Shown here: positions 17,535 to 27,661 of the stretch, piece by piece
Layout: each line of letters opens with the position of its first letter
Numbering within the stretch: the stretch's first letter is position 1
Assembly (NCBI RefSeq): GCF_009903685.1
Contig: NZ_JAAABI010000003.1
Coordinates: 1-64,000, forward strand
Direction of reading: 5' to 3'
DNA length: 64,000 bases
Source of the DNA: Flagellimonas ochracea
Lineage (GTDB): Bacteria > Bacteroidota > Bacteroidia > Flavobacteriales > Flavobacteriaceae
Notes under the pieces: model-generated
What the model was told of the DNA's origin: nothing
What the model saw: the letters and a program-made list of their open reading frames with translations, nothing else
Database searches by the model: none
Translations under genes and position numbers: made by a program

Positions 17535-18242
17535 ATGACGCCAAAAAACAAGAAAGCAGCGTTTTCCATTTATTTATACTTGGGAGCCCTGTTCATCACC
17601 TCTTTAGTGGTCTCTAACCTCATTTTTCAAAAGTTCTTCTATTGGGAGCCTTTTGGAGATGTAACCATTTTCGGAGCTCCCCTTTTTGAACTTTCCGTGG
17701 GCATTCTGCCCTATCCCATTACCTTTTTGATCACGGATTTGATTTCAGAGATTTATGGACGAAAAAAGGCCAATCAGGTCGTAACGGCGGGTATTTTTGC
17801 CTCTGTATTTTCCATGCTGATTATTTTTGTTTCCAATGAAGCGCCCGCTATACCTTCATCACCGGTTGGTAACGAAACCTTCACCGAGGTGTTCGGACTA
17901 TCGCCACTAGGGGTTTTGGCATCGATGCTGGCCTACCTTTTTGCGCAGTACATCGATATCTCCATCTACCATTTCTGGAAACGTAGGACCAATGGCAGAA
18001 TGTTGTGGTTGCGGAACAACTTCTCCACCTTTTCATCCCAGTTTGTAGATACATTTACTGTAGTGGGACTTCTTTGCCTGTTCGGTGTGCTGCCCTGGGA
18101 TAAATTTTATGGATTGGTGCTCAGTGGATTCATTTTCAAGGTAATGGTAGCTTTGTTCGACACCCCTTTGCTGTATTTTTTCGTATATCTTATGCGGAAA
18201 AGATTTAACTTAAAAATAGGGGAAGAAATATCCTTGGATTAG
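17535..18242 (+). CDS. Queuosine precursor transporter (YhhQ/VUT family)
   Basis: A 235-residue integral membrane protein with about six hydrophobic segments. It has the family signatures PYPITFLITDLISEIYGRKKA and FRxxxSTFxSQFVDTFTV-like (NNFSTFSSQFVDTFTVV). Members import queuine precursors (preQ0/preQ1) for tRNA queuosine. It lies directly after sppA with a 4-bp gap. No queuosine synthesis gene is in the window. Confidence 0.9.
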   Translation: MTPKNKKAAFSIYLYLGALFITSLVVSNLIFQKFFYWEPFGDVTIFGAPLFELSVGILPYPITFLITDLISEIYGRKKANQVVTAGIFASVFSMLIIFVSNEAPAIPSSPVGNETFTEVFGLSPLGVLASMLAYLFAQYIDISIYHFWKRRTNGRMLWLRNNFSTFSSQFVDTFTVVGLLCLFGVLPWDKFYGLVLSGFIFKVMVALFDTPLLYFFVYLMRKRFNLKIGEEISLD

Positions 18243-18278
18243 CAACTTCTCCTTTATTTTGTATCAAAATCCCAAATT

Positions 18279-20966
18279 ATGAAAAAAAGAGCCTTAAAGA
18301 TTGTTGGCTTTATCCTACTTCTTCTGATTGCCCTTATTGTGGCCCTGCCTTGGTTTTTGGAAGGTAAAATTGGTGATATTGTTAAGAATAAGGTGAACAA
18401 TAACATCAACGCTACTTTGGACTTTGAGGATGCCCAGCTCAGTTTGATCAAGAGTTTCCCAAACGCTTATGTATCTCTCAAGAAAATCTCATTGGTGAAC
18501 CACGCCCCTTTTGAAGGGGATACCCTGTTTGTTTCGGATGAAGTGGCGCTTAGTATGTCGATCAAAGAGCTGTTCAAGTCTGCAGCGGAACCCATTACAA
18601 TCAAGCGTCTAAATATTGATGGTGCAAAATTGCACATCAAGGTCGATGCCGCCGAGAATGCCAATTATGATATTGCAAAACAGGATGGTACCGAAACGGA
18701 TGCATCGACGGCATCCGGAAACGATTTTACATTCGCCATGGATGAATATGCCATTACCGATAGCCAAATCCTATACGATGATTTGTCCTCGGGTATACGG
18801 TTGGATATTTCTGAAATGAACCATACGGGGACTGGGGACCTTTCTTTGGAAGAATCGCAATTGGATACGCATACCCATGCGCTCATCTCTTTAGAGATGG
18901 ACAGCACCAATTATCTTAGAAATCATAAACTGTTTTTGGATGCGCTGTTGGGTATCAATCTAAATGAGAACAAATATACCTTTATGGAAAACAAGGCCAT
19001 GGTAAACAAATTGCCCTTGGTCTTTGATGGATTTGTTCAGGTTAATGAAGAAAACCAAGAGGTGGATATCACGTTCGAAACACCATCTTCTGATTTCAAG
19101 AATTTTTTGGCGGTGATACCTGAGGAATACTCCAAGAACATCGAGGATGTTCAGACTAGTGGCGATTTTGTGGTGCAAGGACAACTTAAGGGCCTTGTGG
19201 ATGAAGAGCACATTCCTACATTCAATATCAAAATAAAATCGGACAATGCTTCCTTTAAGTATCCCCAATTGCCCAAGTCCGTTCGTAATGTTTTCATTGA
19301 CACCGAAATAAAAAATACCACCGGAATTACGGAGGATACTTATGTGGATATCAAGAAAATGTCCTTTACCATTGATCAGGATAAATTCAACCTAAATTCC
19401 CGAATTCGGGATTTAACGGGAAATACCAAAGTGCAGGCCCATATGGATGGCCGAATCAACTTGGCCAATATTTCCCAGGCCTATCCTGTTCCGGAAAGCT
19501 ATAATCTTAAGGGATTGTTGGATGCGGATGTCACCACTTCGTTCGATATGGAATCCTTGGAGAAAAAGCGATACCAAAACACCAAAACGGAGGGTAAAAT
19601 GAACGTTTCGGGTTTTGAATATGCTTCGGAGGAGCTAAAAAATCCAATGGTCATCAATACAGCTTCGTTGACCTTCAACCCTACAACAGTTACTGTAAAT
19701 TCCTTTGATGGAAAAACGGGGGACACTGATTTTAAGGCCAGTGGTACCCTGACCAATTTCCTGGGATTTATGTTCAATGAAGAAAAAATGGAAGGGAATT
19801 TTAACGTAAACTCAAATCGATTTGCCTTGAACGATTTTATGGTAGCGGATACGGCTGAAGGGGAACCGCAGGCCGAAACGAGTCCAGAAACAGACGAGCG
19901 GATAAAAATACCATCCTTTTTGGATTGTACCATCAACGCCAAAGCAAATACGGTTGTTTATGACAACCTCAATCTTAAAAATGTACAGGGCACTTTTGTC
20001 ATTAGAGATGAAACTGCTACCGTTAAAAACTTGACTTCCGATTTGTTTGGTGGGGATTTGGGGCTTTCAGGGGCGGTATCCACCAAAGGTGAAACCTCTT
20101 CTTTTGAGATGAATTTGGGCATGACCGATTTCAACATCGATGAGTCCTTTGCAGCTCTGGAACTTTTTCAGGTATTGGCACCGTTGGCCAATGCTTTGCA
20201 AGGCAAACTAAACTCGGACATCGAGATTTCGGGAAAACTCAAAGATGATTTAACACCAAATCTCACTTCAATTTCGGGGAATCTATTGGCCGAACTGTTG
20301 TCTACCAAGGTAAATCCGGAAAAAGCTCCGTTGCTTTCAAGCTTGGGCAACAAATTGAATTTTCTGGACACTAAGAATATCAACTTTGACAATCTTAAGA
20401 CGGCATTGAGTTTTGATAATGGAAGGGTGCAAGTGAAACCCTTTAGCCTAAAGTACAAGGATATTGAAGTAAAAGTGGATGGAAGCCATACTTTTGATAG
20501 CCAGATGCAGTATAAAGCTACCCTCGATGTTCCTGCGAAATATTTGGGGAAAGAAGTAAACAATCTGATTGCTCAAATCGACGATTCAAGTTTGGAAGGG
20601 CTAACGGTTCCGGTCACTGCCAATATTGGAGGTAGCTATACTGATCCAACAGTGAGCACGGACCTGAGCTCTGGGGTAAAAAATTTGACTGCTCAATTGG
20701 TTGAAATTCAAAAACAAAAACTGGTTGGCAAAGGAAAGGATAAGGCCAGGGATTTGTTGTCCGATGTTTTAAAGCAGAATGATAAACAGGATTCTACATC
20801 CACAAAATCTCCAGGGGTGAGGGAAACTTTGGGTACATTATTGGGAGGAGATAAGCCTGAAACCAAAGATTCCACCAAAACCGGGCAACAGGATCCGGTT
20901 AAAAATACCGCCAAATCCATTTTGGGAGGGTTGTTGGGCAAAAAGAAGAAAGATACGGTAAACTAG
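18279..20966 (+). CDS. AsmA-like family protein
   Basis: An 895-residue protein with a single N-terminal membrane anchor (residues about 5-25) and a large beta-rich periplasmic part. The N-terminal AsmA pattern (LPWFLEGKIGDIVKNKVNNNINATLDF...) and a C-terminal AsmA_2-like block near 650-800 (LAPLANALQGKLNSDIEISGK) are visible. The tail is low-complexity, rich in Lys, Asp and Ser, and ends LGKKKKDTVN. AsmA-like proteins form bridge-like lipid transport channels between inner and outer membrane; that role is inferred from the family. Confidence 0.85.
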   Translation: MKKRALKIVGFILLLLIALIVALPWFLEGKIGDIVKNKVNNNINATLDFEDAQLSLIKSFPNAYVSLKKISLVNHAPFEGDTLFVSDEVALSMSIKELFKSAAEPITIKRLNIDGAKLHIKVDAAENANYDIAKQDGTETDASTASGNDFTFAMDEYAITDSQILYDDLSSGIRLDISEMNHTGTGDLSLEESQLDTHTHALISLEMDSTNYLRNHKLFLDALLGINLNENKYTFMENKAMVNKLPLVFDGFVQVNEENQEVDITFETPSSDFKNFLAVIPEEYSKNIEDVQTSGDFVVQGQLKGLVDEEHIPTFNIKIKSDNASFKYPQLPKSVRNVFIDTEIKNTTGITEDTYVDIKKMSFTIDQDKFNLNSRIRDLTGNTKVQAHMDGRINLANISQAYPVPESYNLKGLLDADVTTSFDMESLEKKRYQNTKTEGKMNVSGFEYASEELKNPMVINTASLTFNPTTVTVNSFDGKTGDTDFKASGTLTNFLGFMFNEEKMEGNFNVNSNRFALNDFMVADTAEGEPQAETSPETDERIKIPSFLDCTINAKANTVVYDNLNLKNVQGTFVIRDETATVKNLTSDLFGGDLGLSGAVSTKGETSSFEMNLGMTDFNIDESFAALELFQVLAPLANALQGKLNSDIEISGKLKDDLTPNLTSISGNLLAELLSTKVNPEKAPLLSSLGNKLNFLDTKNINFDNLKTALSFDNGRVQVKPFSLKYKDIEVKVDGSHTFDSQMQYKATLDVPAKYLGKEVNNLIAQIDDSSLEGLTVPVTANIGGSYTDPTVSTDLSSGVKNLTAQLVEIQKQKLVGKGKDKARDLLSDVLKQNDKQDSTSTKSPGVRETLGTLLGGDKPETKDSTKTGQQDPVKNTAKSILGGLLGKKKKDTVN

Positions 20967-20970
20967 TATC

Positions 20971-21738
20971 CTACTTTGTTTTAATTTCTTTTGCAATGAG
21001 CCCCAAAATATTGTTGAGATCTTGCATAAGGGGTTGGTAATGTGCATCCTCCGTAGCTTCAGATGTGATAATGAACATTAAAATGTCATTTTCGAAAGCA
21101 ATGGACTCCAATACCTTCAGATTACTGGAAGCGTTCTTCTGTAAGGGCAATCCCAATTGGGATGACATGCCAGTGCGGTCCATAATGGTTCGGATGCTAT
21201 GTCCCTCAATCCTAAAAATTTCAATCACATTGTTTCTCTGCTCACTAAGGAACTCTTCTTGGTTGCTAACATCATCAACCGTCGCAATCCAATTGGTAAG
21301 TAGCACTCTTAGTTCAACATTGGCAATATCTTTTAGGCTCCCGGAATTGATCATTTCGTTTAATAACGAATTGTTGGGAATAAAGAATAGATCATAGGCG
21401 AAGGCTTTGATAAACAGTTCTGATAAGATCTGTTCAGAGGGGCTTTGCTCTTTGTCCATAAGAAACATTATTTCCTTTGCTGCTCCATAGCTTTCCCTAT
21501 TTACCCTAATGAGTTCTTCCAGCTTTATTTTACTGGTTTCAAAATCTTTTTTCAGCCCCACTAGGTACACCTGCTCCTTTTCTCTCTTAATTCTATCTTC
21601 GTTGCTATTGTTTATGGCGAGGGCAATTAAAATACCTATGACCACCAAAACAATCTCTCCCATGGCATACAACAGGTAATTGCCGATTTTTTTATCATCA
21701 ATTAATTTTCTTCGGATTTTTCTAAAAAGTTTGAGCAT
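20971..21738 (-). CDS. DUF6090 family membrane protein
   Basis: A 255-residue protein that starts MLKLFRKIRRKLIDDKKIGN, then has one membrane segment (about 24-44, GEIVLVVIGILIALAINN). The soluble part is helical and contains an N-acylated-like charged region. This N-terminal signature defines the DUF6090 family of Flavobacteriia, whose role is not known. The gene converges on the AsmA-like gene with a 4-bp gap and has no apparent operon partner. Confidence 0.8.
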   Translation of the reverse strand: MLKLFRKIRRKLIDDKKIGNYLLYAMGEIVLVVIGILIALAINNSNEDRIKREKEQVYLVGLKKDFETSKIKLEELIRVNRESYGAAKEIMFLMDKEQSPSEQILSELFIKAFAYDLFFIPNNSLLNEMINSGSLKDIANVELRVLLTNWIATVDDVSNQEEFLSEQRNNVIEIFRIEGHSIRTIMDRTGMSSQLGLPLQKNASSNLKVLESIAFENDILMFIITSEATEDAHYQPLMQDLNNILGLIAKEIKTK

Positions 21739-21849
21739 GGAAGTATATCAGCTGGTGCATTTTAAGTATTTGTTTCATGTAGGTTTAGGTTACCCCTAAT
21801 CTAGCAAATTAGAAGCGTAGTTTTAAATTGTGTAAACCGCTTCTTGCCA

Positions 21850-23184
21850 TTATGCATATCCAATTGAAACGGCAATAACAATGGCCATGGCACCTATGGC
21901 CAAAAGTAGGAGCAAGGGTTTGAAGATGAATTTTACCCATTTATTGTACGGAACATTGCAGACGGCAAGAACTGCCATAAGCGCACCGTTGGTGGGGGTA
22001 ATGAAATCAGCTAGAACGGCTCCATATTGAAAGGCGAGCACGCAGGTTTGCCTGGAAAGGCCGATGAGGTCGGATAAGGGAACCAGTATGGGCATGGTCA
22101 AGACTGCCTGGCCTGAGTAGCTGGGAAGCGGAAAATGCAGTAATGATTGGGAAATCATCATGACTACCCCTGAAACGGCAGGAGAAAGATACTGTAATGG
22201 GCCAAAAAGTCCATAAACTACAGTGTCTATGATCATACCCTGTTTTAAAATTAATGATATGCTATTGGCCAATCCAAGAATTATGCAAGCAAAAATCATC
22301 TCTCTAAATCCAGCAATGTACATTTCACCGGTCTCATTTACACCCAATTTTCCGACTAAGCCAGAAGCGATTCCAAGTCCAAAAAAACAGGCGGACATCT
22401 CATTAAATCCCCAATCCATGTTCAACACACCATAGATTACCACACCAAAGGTCACACATAATAAGGTAAGTATAATTTGACCCCTAATACTTGAGGATTT
22501 CTCAACGGGTGGCATTTCTACTTTTTCAATTTTGTTTTTTTGGGTATATCGAATCAAATACAGTATCCAAATCGTGAACGCTACTAACATGACAACAAGC
22601 CGTAGCTCGCTTCCGGAAAGCAAGGGGATTCCAGCTTCTTTTTGGGCAATGATCACGGCAAACGGATTGGATGGGCTAAAGGCGCTTCCCAAAACTGCTG
22701 AACCGTAGCTCATGCAAAGTGTGGCCAAGGTATTATAGCCCAAGCTGCGCCCAAAAAGAAGTAGAATGGGTATCATGGCCACAATCTCTTCTTGAAGCCC
22801 TATTGTAGCTCCCCCTGCAGCAAAAAGTGCGGAGACGATTATGAGCGCCAAAACTTCCTTTCCTTCCAACAACGAAACAAGCTTGCCCAAACCTTGGTTC
22901 AAGGCACCTGTTTTTTCGATGATGTAAAAACAGCCCCCAATAAGAAGTATTAGCACTATAGTTTCCGCCCTTCCCGCAATGCCCTCAGGAATGGCTAACA
23001 GAAAATCAAAAGGGGATAGATATTCTGCATCTATGGTTTGGTACGAGTCGTTAATAACCCGGGCCACCCCAGATTCTTCATTCACTGTTCTCTGATATGA
23101 CCCCTGTGGAATTAGGTAGGTGAGTGCCCATGCCAAGAAAGCAACGCCGATGATAATGACAAATGCATTGGGAAATTTTTTCAT
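21850..23184 (-). CDS. YfcC/ArcD-like carrier, 12-TM permease
   Basis: A 444-residue hydrophobic protein with about 12 membrane segments. The YfcC-family features are ALTYLIPQGSYQR near the N-terminus, a GGATIGLQEEIVAMIPIL motif, GSAFSPSNPFAVIIAQ, and FITPTNGALMAVL near the end. The family includes putative basic amino acid antiporters and dicarboxylate carriers; the substrate is not certain. The DUF2797 gene lies 30 bp upstream on the same strand. Confidence 0.82.
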   Translation of the reverse strand: MKKFPNAFVIIIGVAFLAWALTYLIPQGSYQRTVNEESGVARVINDSYQTIDAEYLSPFDFLLAIPEGIAGRAETIVLILLIGGCFYIIEKTGALNQGLGKLVSLLEGKEVLALIIVSALFAAGGATIGLQEEIVAMIPILLLFGRSLGYNTLATLCMSYGSAVLGSAFSPSNPFAVIIAQKEAGIPLLSGSELRLVVMLVAFTIWILYLIRYTQKNKIEKVEMPPVEKSSSIRGQIILTLLCVTFGVVIYGVLNMDWGFNEMSACFFGLGIASGLVGKLGVNETGEMYIAGFREMIFACIILGLANSISLILKQGMIIDTVVYGLFGPLQYLSPAVSGVVMMISQSLLHFPLPSYSGQAVLTMPILVPLSDLIGLSRQTCVLAFQYGAVLADFITPTNGALMAVLAVCNVPYNKWVKFIFKPLLLLLAIGAMAIVIAVSIGYA

Positions 23185-23214
23185 TAAGTCGTTGTTAGTA
23201 ATTCAGCATAAAAT

Positions 23215-24009
23215 TCAATTGATGCCTATTCCCACATAATATCCCTCATTGCTGCGGACATTAAAAACTGTGCCATCATCAAAGATGAGGTATTGCCCTT
23301 TTATGCCCTTTAATGTTCCCCGATAACTAGGGGTCTTATCAAGGTTAAGACTTTTTACCTTTTCTGGATATTGCAATACAGGAAAATTTAGATGGGTTTC
23401 AGTGTTGGACGCAATAAAATAGTCGGTCACTTCATCTGGGATACTGGCCTTCAATTTGTTCCGCCATTCCACCAAATCGACATCCTCGATGCGGTTGGTG
23501 AGCATTTTTTGCCAACTTGTCTTGTCACTTACATATTCTTTTAGAGCCACTTCCGTAATTCCCGCCAAATAGCGATTGGGTACTTCCACAATTTCGATGG
23601 CTTCATGTGCTCCTTGATCAATCCAACGGGTAGGCACCTGCGATTTTCTTGTTACTCCAACCTTAACGTTGCTCGAATTGGCCAAATAGACAATATGGGG
23701 CTGTAGTTGCATTCTTTTCTCAAACTCCAAATCGCGATCTTCCTTATCCAAATGAGCGGTGCTCAATTCCGGTTTCATAATCCATTCTCCGGCTGATGGT
23801 GTTTCATAGAAACAGGATTTGCAGAACCCCTGCCGGTAAATGGGTCTTTCCTGACCACAGTTAAGACATTGAAACTTGATGAAATCAATCTGGATTTCTT
23901 TGTCCAGGGCTTGGTTCAGGTTAAGAAAATCTTTTTCGAAGACCAAAAAATATTGTATGGGACTGCCATTTTCGGTTTGCATCTTTCGGAGTACTCCTTC
24001 GTAAAGCAT
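23215..24009 (-). CDS. DUF2797 protein with zinc-ribbon-like cysteines
   Basis: A 264-residue cytosolic protein. Two CxxC pairs, Cys48/Cys51 and Cys63/Cys66, probably bind zinc. The following VYLANSSNVKVGVTR ... RWIDQGAHEAIEI segment resembles the GIY-YIG nuclease core in shape, which has been suggested for DUF2797; no biochemical role is established. It is divergent from the GH3 gene and upstream of the YfcC-like gene. Confidence 0.8.
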   Translation of the reverse strand: MLYEGVLRKMQTENGSPIQYFLVFEKDFLNLNQALDKEIQIDFIKFQCLNCGQERPIYRQGFCKSCFYETPSAGEWIMKPELSTAHLDKEDRDLEFEKRMQLQPHIVYLANSSNVKVGVTRKSQVPTRWIDQGAHEAIEIVEVPNRYLAGITEVALKEYVSDKTSWQKMLTNRIEDVDLVEWRNKLKASIPDEVTDYFIASNTETHLNFPVLQYPEKVKSLNLDKTPSYRGTLKGIKGQYLIFDDGTVFNVRSNEGYYVGIGIN

Positions 24010-24034
24010 ACTGGGATGGATGTTTTTTACTGAT

Positions 24035-24065
24035 TTGATAATGAATGCCAGAAAAGCTATTTTAG
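24035..24065 (+). promoter_or_regulatory. Candidate promoter for the GH3-family gene
   Basis: TTG (24035-24037), 20 bp spacer, then TATTTTAG (24058-24065), one mismatch from TAnnTTTG. The ATG is 40 bp further on. Confidence 0.35.
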
Positions 24066-24105
24066 CTGTTGCACCCGACTAAATTCTTGGTTAAATATAC
24101 CTAAA

Positions 24106-25617
24106 ATGCCAATACCCTTATTCAATTCCATTGCATCTTGGCTATTGAGAAAGCGATATCATCAAATAGAGCTCTTTCTAAAGTATCCATTGGATGTGCA
24201 GAACGAAGTATTGCGATATTTGGTTGATTTTTCCAAGGATACCATGATAGGCAAACAATATGGGTTCGGTGATCTTCCCAAGTATGAAGATTTTGCCAAT
24301 AGAGTGCCCATTGTAAGCTATGAGGATGTTGCTCCTTTGATAGAAAGGACGCGCAGGGGCGAACAAAAACTATTTTGGCCCACGACCATTAAATGGTTTG
24401 CCAAGAGCAGTGGCACTACCAATGCCAAAAGCAAATTTATACCCGTAAGCACAGAGGCGTTGGAAGATTGCCATTACAAGTCCAGCAAGGATTTGCTCTG
24501 TCTGTATTTGAACAATAACGAAGACTCACAACTATTTACAGGAAAGAGTTTACGGTTGGGAGGTAGCAAGGAATTGTATGAGGACAACGGGACTTTTTTC
24601 GGAGATCTTTCGGCCATTTTGATTGACAACATGCCCCTATGGGCAGAATATAGCAGTACGCCCAGTAATAAAGTTTCATTAATGAGCGAGTGGGAATCTA
24701 AATTGGAGGCAATAATCGAGGAGAGCATCCATGAAAACGTGACCAGTTTGGTTGGGGTGCCTTCTTGGATGTTGGTGTTGTTGAACGAGGTATTGGAAAA
24801 GACCGGAAAGAACCATCTTTTTGAGATTTGGGAAAACTTGGAAGTATATTTTCACGGAGGAGTAAGTTTCACGCCATACAAAGATCAATACAAGAAACTA
24901 CTCCCCAGAAAAAAGTTCAACTACTACGAAACCTACAATGCATCGGAAGGATTTTTCGGCATCCAGGATAGAAACAACTCTGAAGATTTACTGTTGATGC
25001 TGGACTATGGTATTTTCTATGAGTTCATTCCCTTGGATTCTAGCAGCAATGAAGAAAAGGCCATTCCCCTGTGGGATGTAAAGTTAGGGGTAAACTATGC
25101 GATGGTGATTACTACCAATGCAGGTCTTTGGCGATATAAAATTGGAGATACCATCCGGTTTACCTCGAAAAATCCCTATCGGATCAGGATTACAGGTCGT
25201 ACTAAGCACCACATGAATGCTTTTGGTGAAGAATTGATCATCGAAAATGCCGAGGAGGCCTTAAAGCGGGTATGTCAAAAGACTGACGCAGAGATTATGG
25301 ACTATACAGCCGCTCCCATTTTTATGGATGGAAGTGATAAAGGAAGTCATGAATGGATCATTGAATTTAGAAAACCTCCAAAGGACATAGCTTACTTCAC
25401 AGAATTTTTGGACAATGCCTTAAAATCGCTTAACTCAGATTATGAGGCCAAACGATACAACAATATGACGCTAAAGATGCCCACAGTACATTTGGCCAGG
25501 AAGAATTTGTTCCATGATTGGCTAAAATCCAAGAACAAATTGGGGGGACAACACAAGATTCCCAGGTTGTCCAACGAGCGTGTTTATCTAGAAGAATTAT
25601 TGCAATTGAACCAATAA
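24106..25617 (+). CDS. GH3 auxin-responsive-promoter family protein (acyl-acid amido synthetase-like)
   Basis: A 503-residue soluble protein of the GH3 group in the ANL (adenylate-forming) superfamily. The ATP motif SSGTT is at residues 101-105, followed by KSKFIPVS. Later motifs are NYYETYNASEGFFGIQD and a C-terminal hinge YRIRITGRTKHHMNAFGEE. Plant GH3 proteins conjugate amino acids to hormones; bacterial members adenylate an acid and join it to an amine or thiol, but the substrate of the Bacteroidota branch is unknown. It is monocistronic as far as seen. Confidence 0.88.
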   Translation: MPIPLFNSIASWLLRKRYHQIELFLKYPLDVQNEVLRYLVDFSKDTMIGKQYGFGDLPKYEDFANRVPIVSYEDVAPLIERTRRGEQKLFWPTTIKWFAKSSGTTNAKSKFIPVSTEALEDCHYKSSKDLLCLYLNNNEDSQLFTGKSLRLGGSKELYEDNGTFFGDLSAILIDNMPLWAEYSSTPSNKVSLMSEWESKLEAIIEESIHENVTSLVGVPSWMLVLLNEVLEKTGKNHLFEIWENLEVYFHGGVSFTPYKDQYKKLLPRKKFNYYETYNASEGFFGIQDRNNSEDLLLMLDYGIFYEFIPLDSSSNEEKAIPLWDVKLGVNYAMVITTNAGLWRYKIGDTIRFTSKNPYRIRITGRTKHHMNAFGEELIIENAEEALKRVCQKTDAEIMDYTAAPIFMDGSDKGSHEWIIEFRKPPKDIAYFTEFLDNALKSLNSDYEAKRYNNMTLKMPTVHLARKNLFHDWLKSKNKLGGQHKIPRLSNERVYLEELLQLNQ

Positions 25618-25794
25618 TCACCCAAAGTTTTAGGGTACTTCACTATTAATCCTTAATTTTACGAAAACGTTTTCGTAAAGTTTGACCTTTCATCGAACAA
25701 AGGTTTCTTTTGAACAAATAAAAGCGACTTTTCAGCGTTTATTGATGAAATTTCCCCTATCAAATCTTTGCTAAATAAAAAACCAATAAATATT

Positions 25795-26334
25795 ATGGCA
25801 AATAAACTTGTTGTTGTTTCAGATATGTGGGGAGCCAAAAAGGGGCTCTGGATAGCTTCTTATTTTGGGTATCTGCAGCAATATTTTGACATTACTTTTT
25901 ACGATTGCCAGCAGTTGGGTGACATCGATGTGCCCATCTCCTCTGAAGAAAACATCCATAACGCATTTGTTAATGGAGGCATCGATGCGGCTGTTGCAAG
26001 TCTGTTACGAAAAGAAACCGAGCCAGCCCATTATCTGGCTTTTAGTACAGGAGGCACCATTGCCTGGAAAGCGGCACTGAAGGGTCTTCCAGTGAAATCA
26101 CTGACTGCGCTGTCATCTACCAGGATACGGATGGAAGAACACGCTCCCAATGTGTTAATGAATCTTATGTTTGGCGAATGCGATAAACATAAACCCGATT
26201 TAAAATGGGCCATGCAATTGGGTGTCGACCTAAAAATCATTCCAAGTTTTGGACATCATCTATATACCGATGAAAAGATTATAGCGGATGTTTGTCTTGG
26301 ACTTTTGCAAAAAGTCACCAAAAAAGTGGTTTAA
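25795..26334 (+). CDS. Small alpha/beta hydrolase-like protein
   Basis: A 179-residue protein. The probable nucleophile elbow is LAFSTGG and a late GHHLYTDE could provide the catalytic His. It lacks the lid and is shorter than usual hydrolases. The start is the ATG at 25795 (MANKLVVVSDMWG), because the upstream TTG would add nine unrelated residues. The upstream region holds an AACGTTTTCGT-type dyad-like segment near 25664 of unclear meaning. Converges on clpX with a gap of 4 bp. Function unknown. Confidence 0.65.
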   Translation: MANKLVVVSDMWGAKKGLWIASYFGYLQQYFDITFYDCQQLGDIDVPISSEENIHNAFVNGGIDAAVASLLRKETEPAHYLAFSTGGTIAWKAALKGLPVKSLTALSSTRIRMEEHAPNVLMNLMFGECDKHKPDLKWAMQLGVDLKIIPSFGHHLYTDEKIIADVCLGLLQKVTKKVV

Positions 26335-26338
26335 TCCC

Positions 26339-27574
26339 TTAGGATACGACCTTGAGTTTTTTGATGGTTTCGTAGCTAAGCTTTTCCTCGGCGTAGGCCT
26401 TGGTCACCTTAAACTCGCTTACATCGCTGCTTGGTAGTGTAAACATGGCATCGGTAAACACTGCTTCGCAAAGCGAACGTAGACCACGTGCTCCCAATTT
26501 GTACTCCACCGCTTTTTCTACAATATAGTTCAAAGCTTGCTCCGTAATGGTGAAGGTAATATCGTCCATTGCAAAGAGCTTTTCATACTGTTTTATGATG
26601 GCATTTTTTGGTTCTGTCAAGATTGCCCTGAGTGTTTTGGCGTCCAATGGATTCATGTGGGTTAGCACTGGAAGTCTTCCTATAATTTCAGGAATCAGTC
26701 CAAAATCTTTGAGATCTTTGGGTATAATATATTGAAGAATGTTTTCATTATCCAATCTGTCCTCTGCTTTGGAAGCACTATAACCTACAGCCTGCATGTT
26801 CAAACGCTTGGTAATTATACGTTCGATGCCATCAAATGCACCACCAGCAACAAATAGGATATTTTCTGTGTTGACCTCAATAAATTTTTGGTCCGGATGT
26901 TTTCGACCTCCCTTTGGGGGAACGTTGACCGTGGTGCCTTCCAGTAATTTTAGAAGTCCTTGTTGTACTCCTTCTCCGGATACGTCACGAGTAATAGATG
27001 GATTGTCACTTTTTCTGGCAATTTTATCAATCTCATCAATGAAGACGATACCTCTTTCTGCTTTTTCCAAGTTATAGTCAGCTGCTTGTAACAGTCGGGT
27101 AAGGATGCTTTCCACATCTTCACCTACATAACCTGCTTCGGTAAGTACCGTGGCATCCACAATGGCCAAAGGGACATTGAGCATTTTGGCAATGGTCTTG
27201 GCAATCAGGGTTTTTCCAGTTCCCGTTTGCCCAACCATAACAATGTTACTTTTTTGTATTTCAACATCATCATCTTTGCCTTTGGGTTGTAAAAGTCGTT
27301 TATAGTGGTTGTAAACGGCAACGGACATTACTTTCTTTGTTCTTTCTTGCCCAATAACGAAAGTGTCCAGAAAATCACAGATTTCAACTGGTTTTTTCAA
27401 TACCAACTCAGAGGAGAGGTCTTGATTTTTCGATTGTTTGGACTCTTCGGCTACAATGCTATGGGCCTGCTCTATACATCTATCACAAATGTGTGCATCC
27501 AAACCAGCAATCAATAGATTGGTTTCTGGTTTTTTTCTACCACAAAAAGAGCATTCTAAGTTTTCCTTTGCCAT
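26339..27574 (-). CDS. clpX: ATP-dependent Clp protease unfoldase ClpX
   Basis: A 411-residue AAA+ unfoldase that feeds ssrA-tagged and other substrates to ClpP. The N-terminal zinc domain has Cys8, Cys11, Cys30 and Cys33. Walker A is GQTGTGKT, Walker [10 protein letters not shown], and the [18 protein letters not shown] sensor segment is intact. The IGF-type ClpP loop is not exactly readable. Start at 27574 ([11 protein letters not shown]); the upstream in-frame codon would add six residues not found in the family. It lies 87 bp after clpP, in the same direction. Confidence 0.97.
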   Translation of the reverse strand: MAKENLECSFCGRKKPETNLLIAGLDAHICDRCIEQAHSIVAEESKQSKNQDLSSELVLKKPVEICDFLDTFVIGQERTKKVMSVAVYNHYKRLLQPKGKDDDVEIQKSNIVMVGQTGTGKTLIAKTIAKMLNVPLAIVDATVLTEAGYVGEDVESILTRLLQAADYNLEKAERGIVFIDEIDKIARKSDNPSITRDVSGEGVQQGLLKLLEGTTVNVPPKGGRKHPDQKFIEVNTENILFVAGGAFDGIERIITKRLNMQAVGYSASKAEDRLDNENILQYIIPKDLKDFGLIPEIIGRLPVLTHMNPLDAKTLRAILTEPKNAIIKQYEKLFAMDDITFTITEQALNYIVEKAVEYKLGARGLRSLCEAVFTDAMFTLPSSDVSEFKVTKAYAEEKLSYETIKKLKVVS

Positions 27575-27661
27575 ATCAACTACTATATTCAACCACTAAT
27601 AACGCAAAAAATGGGCATTTGGTTTATAAAGTGGCCCGTTTTTAGAGCATTTTGAAGGTCT

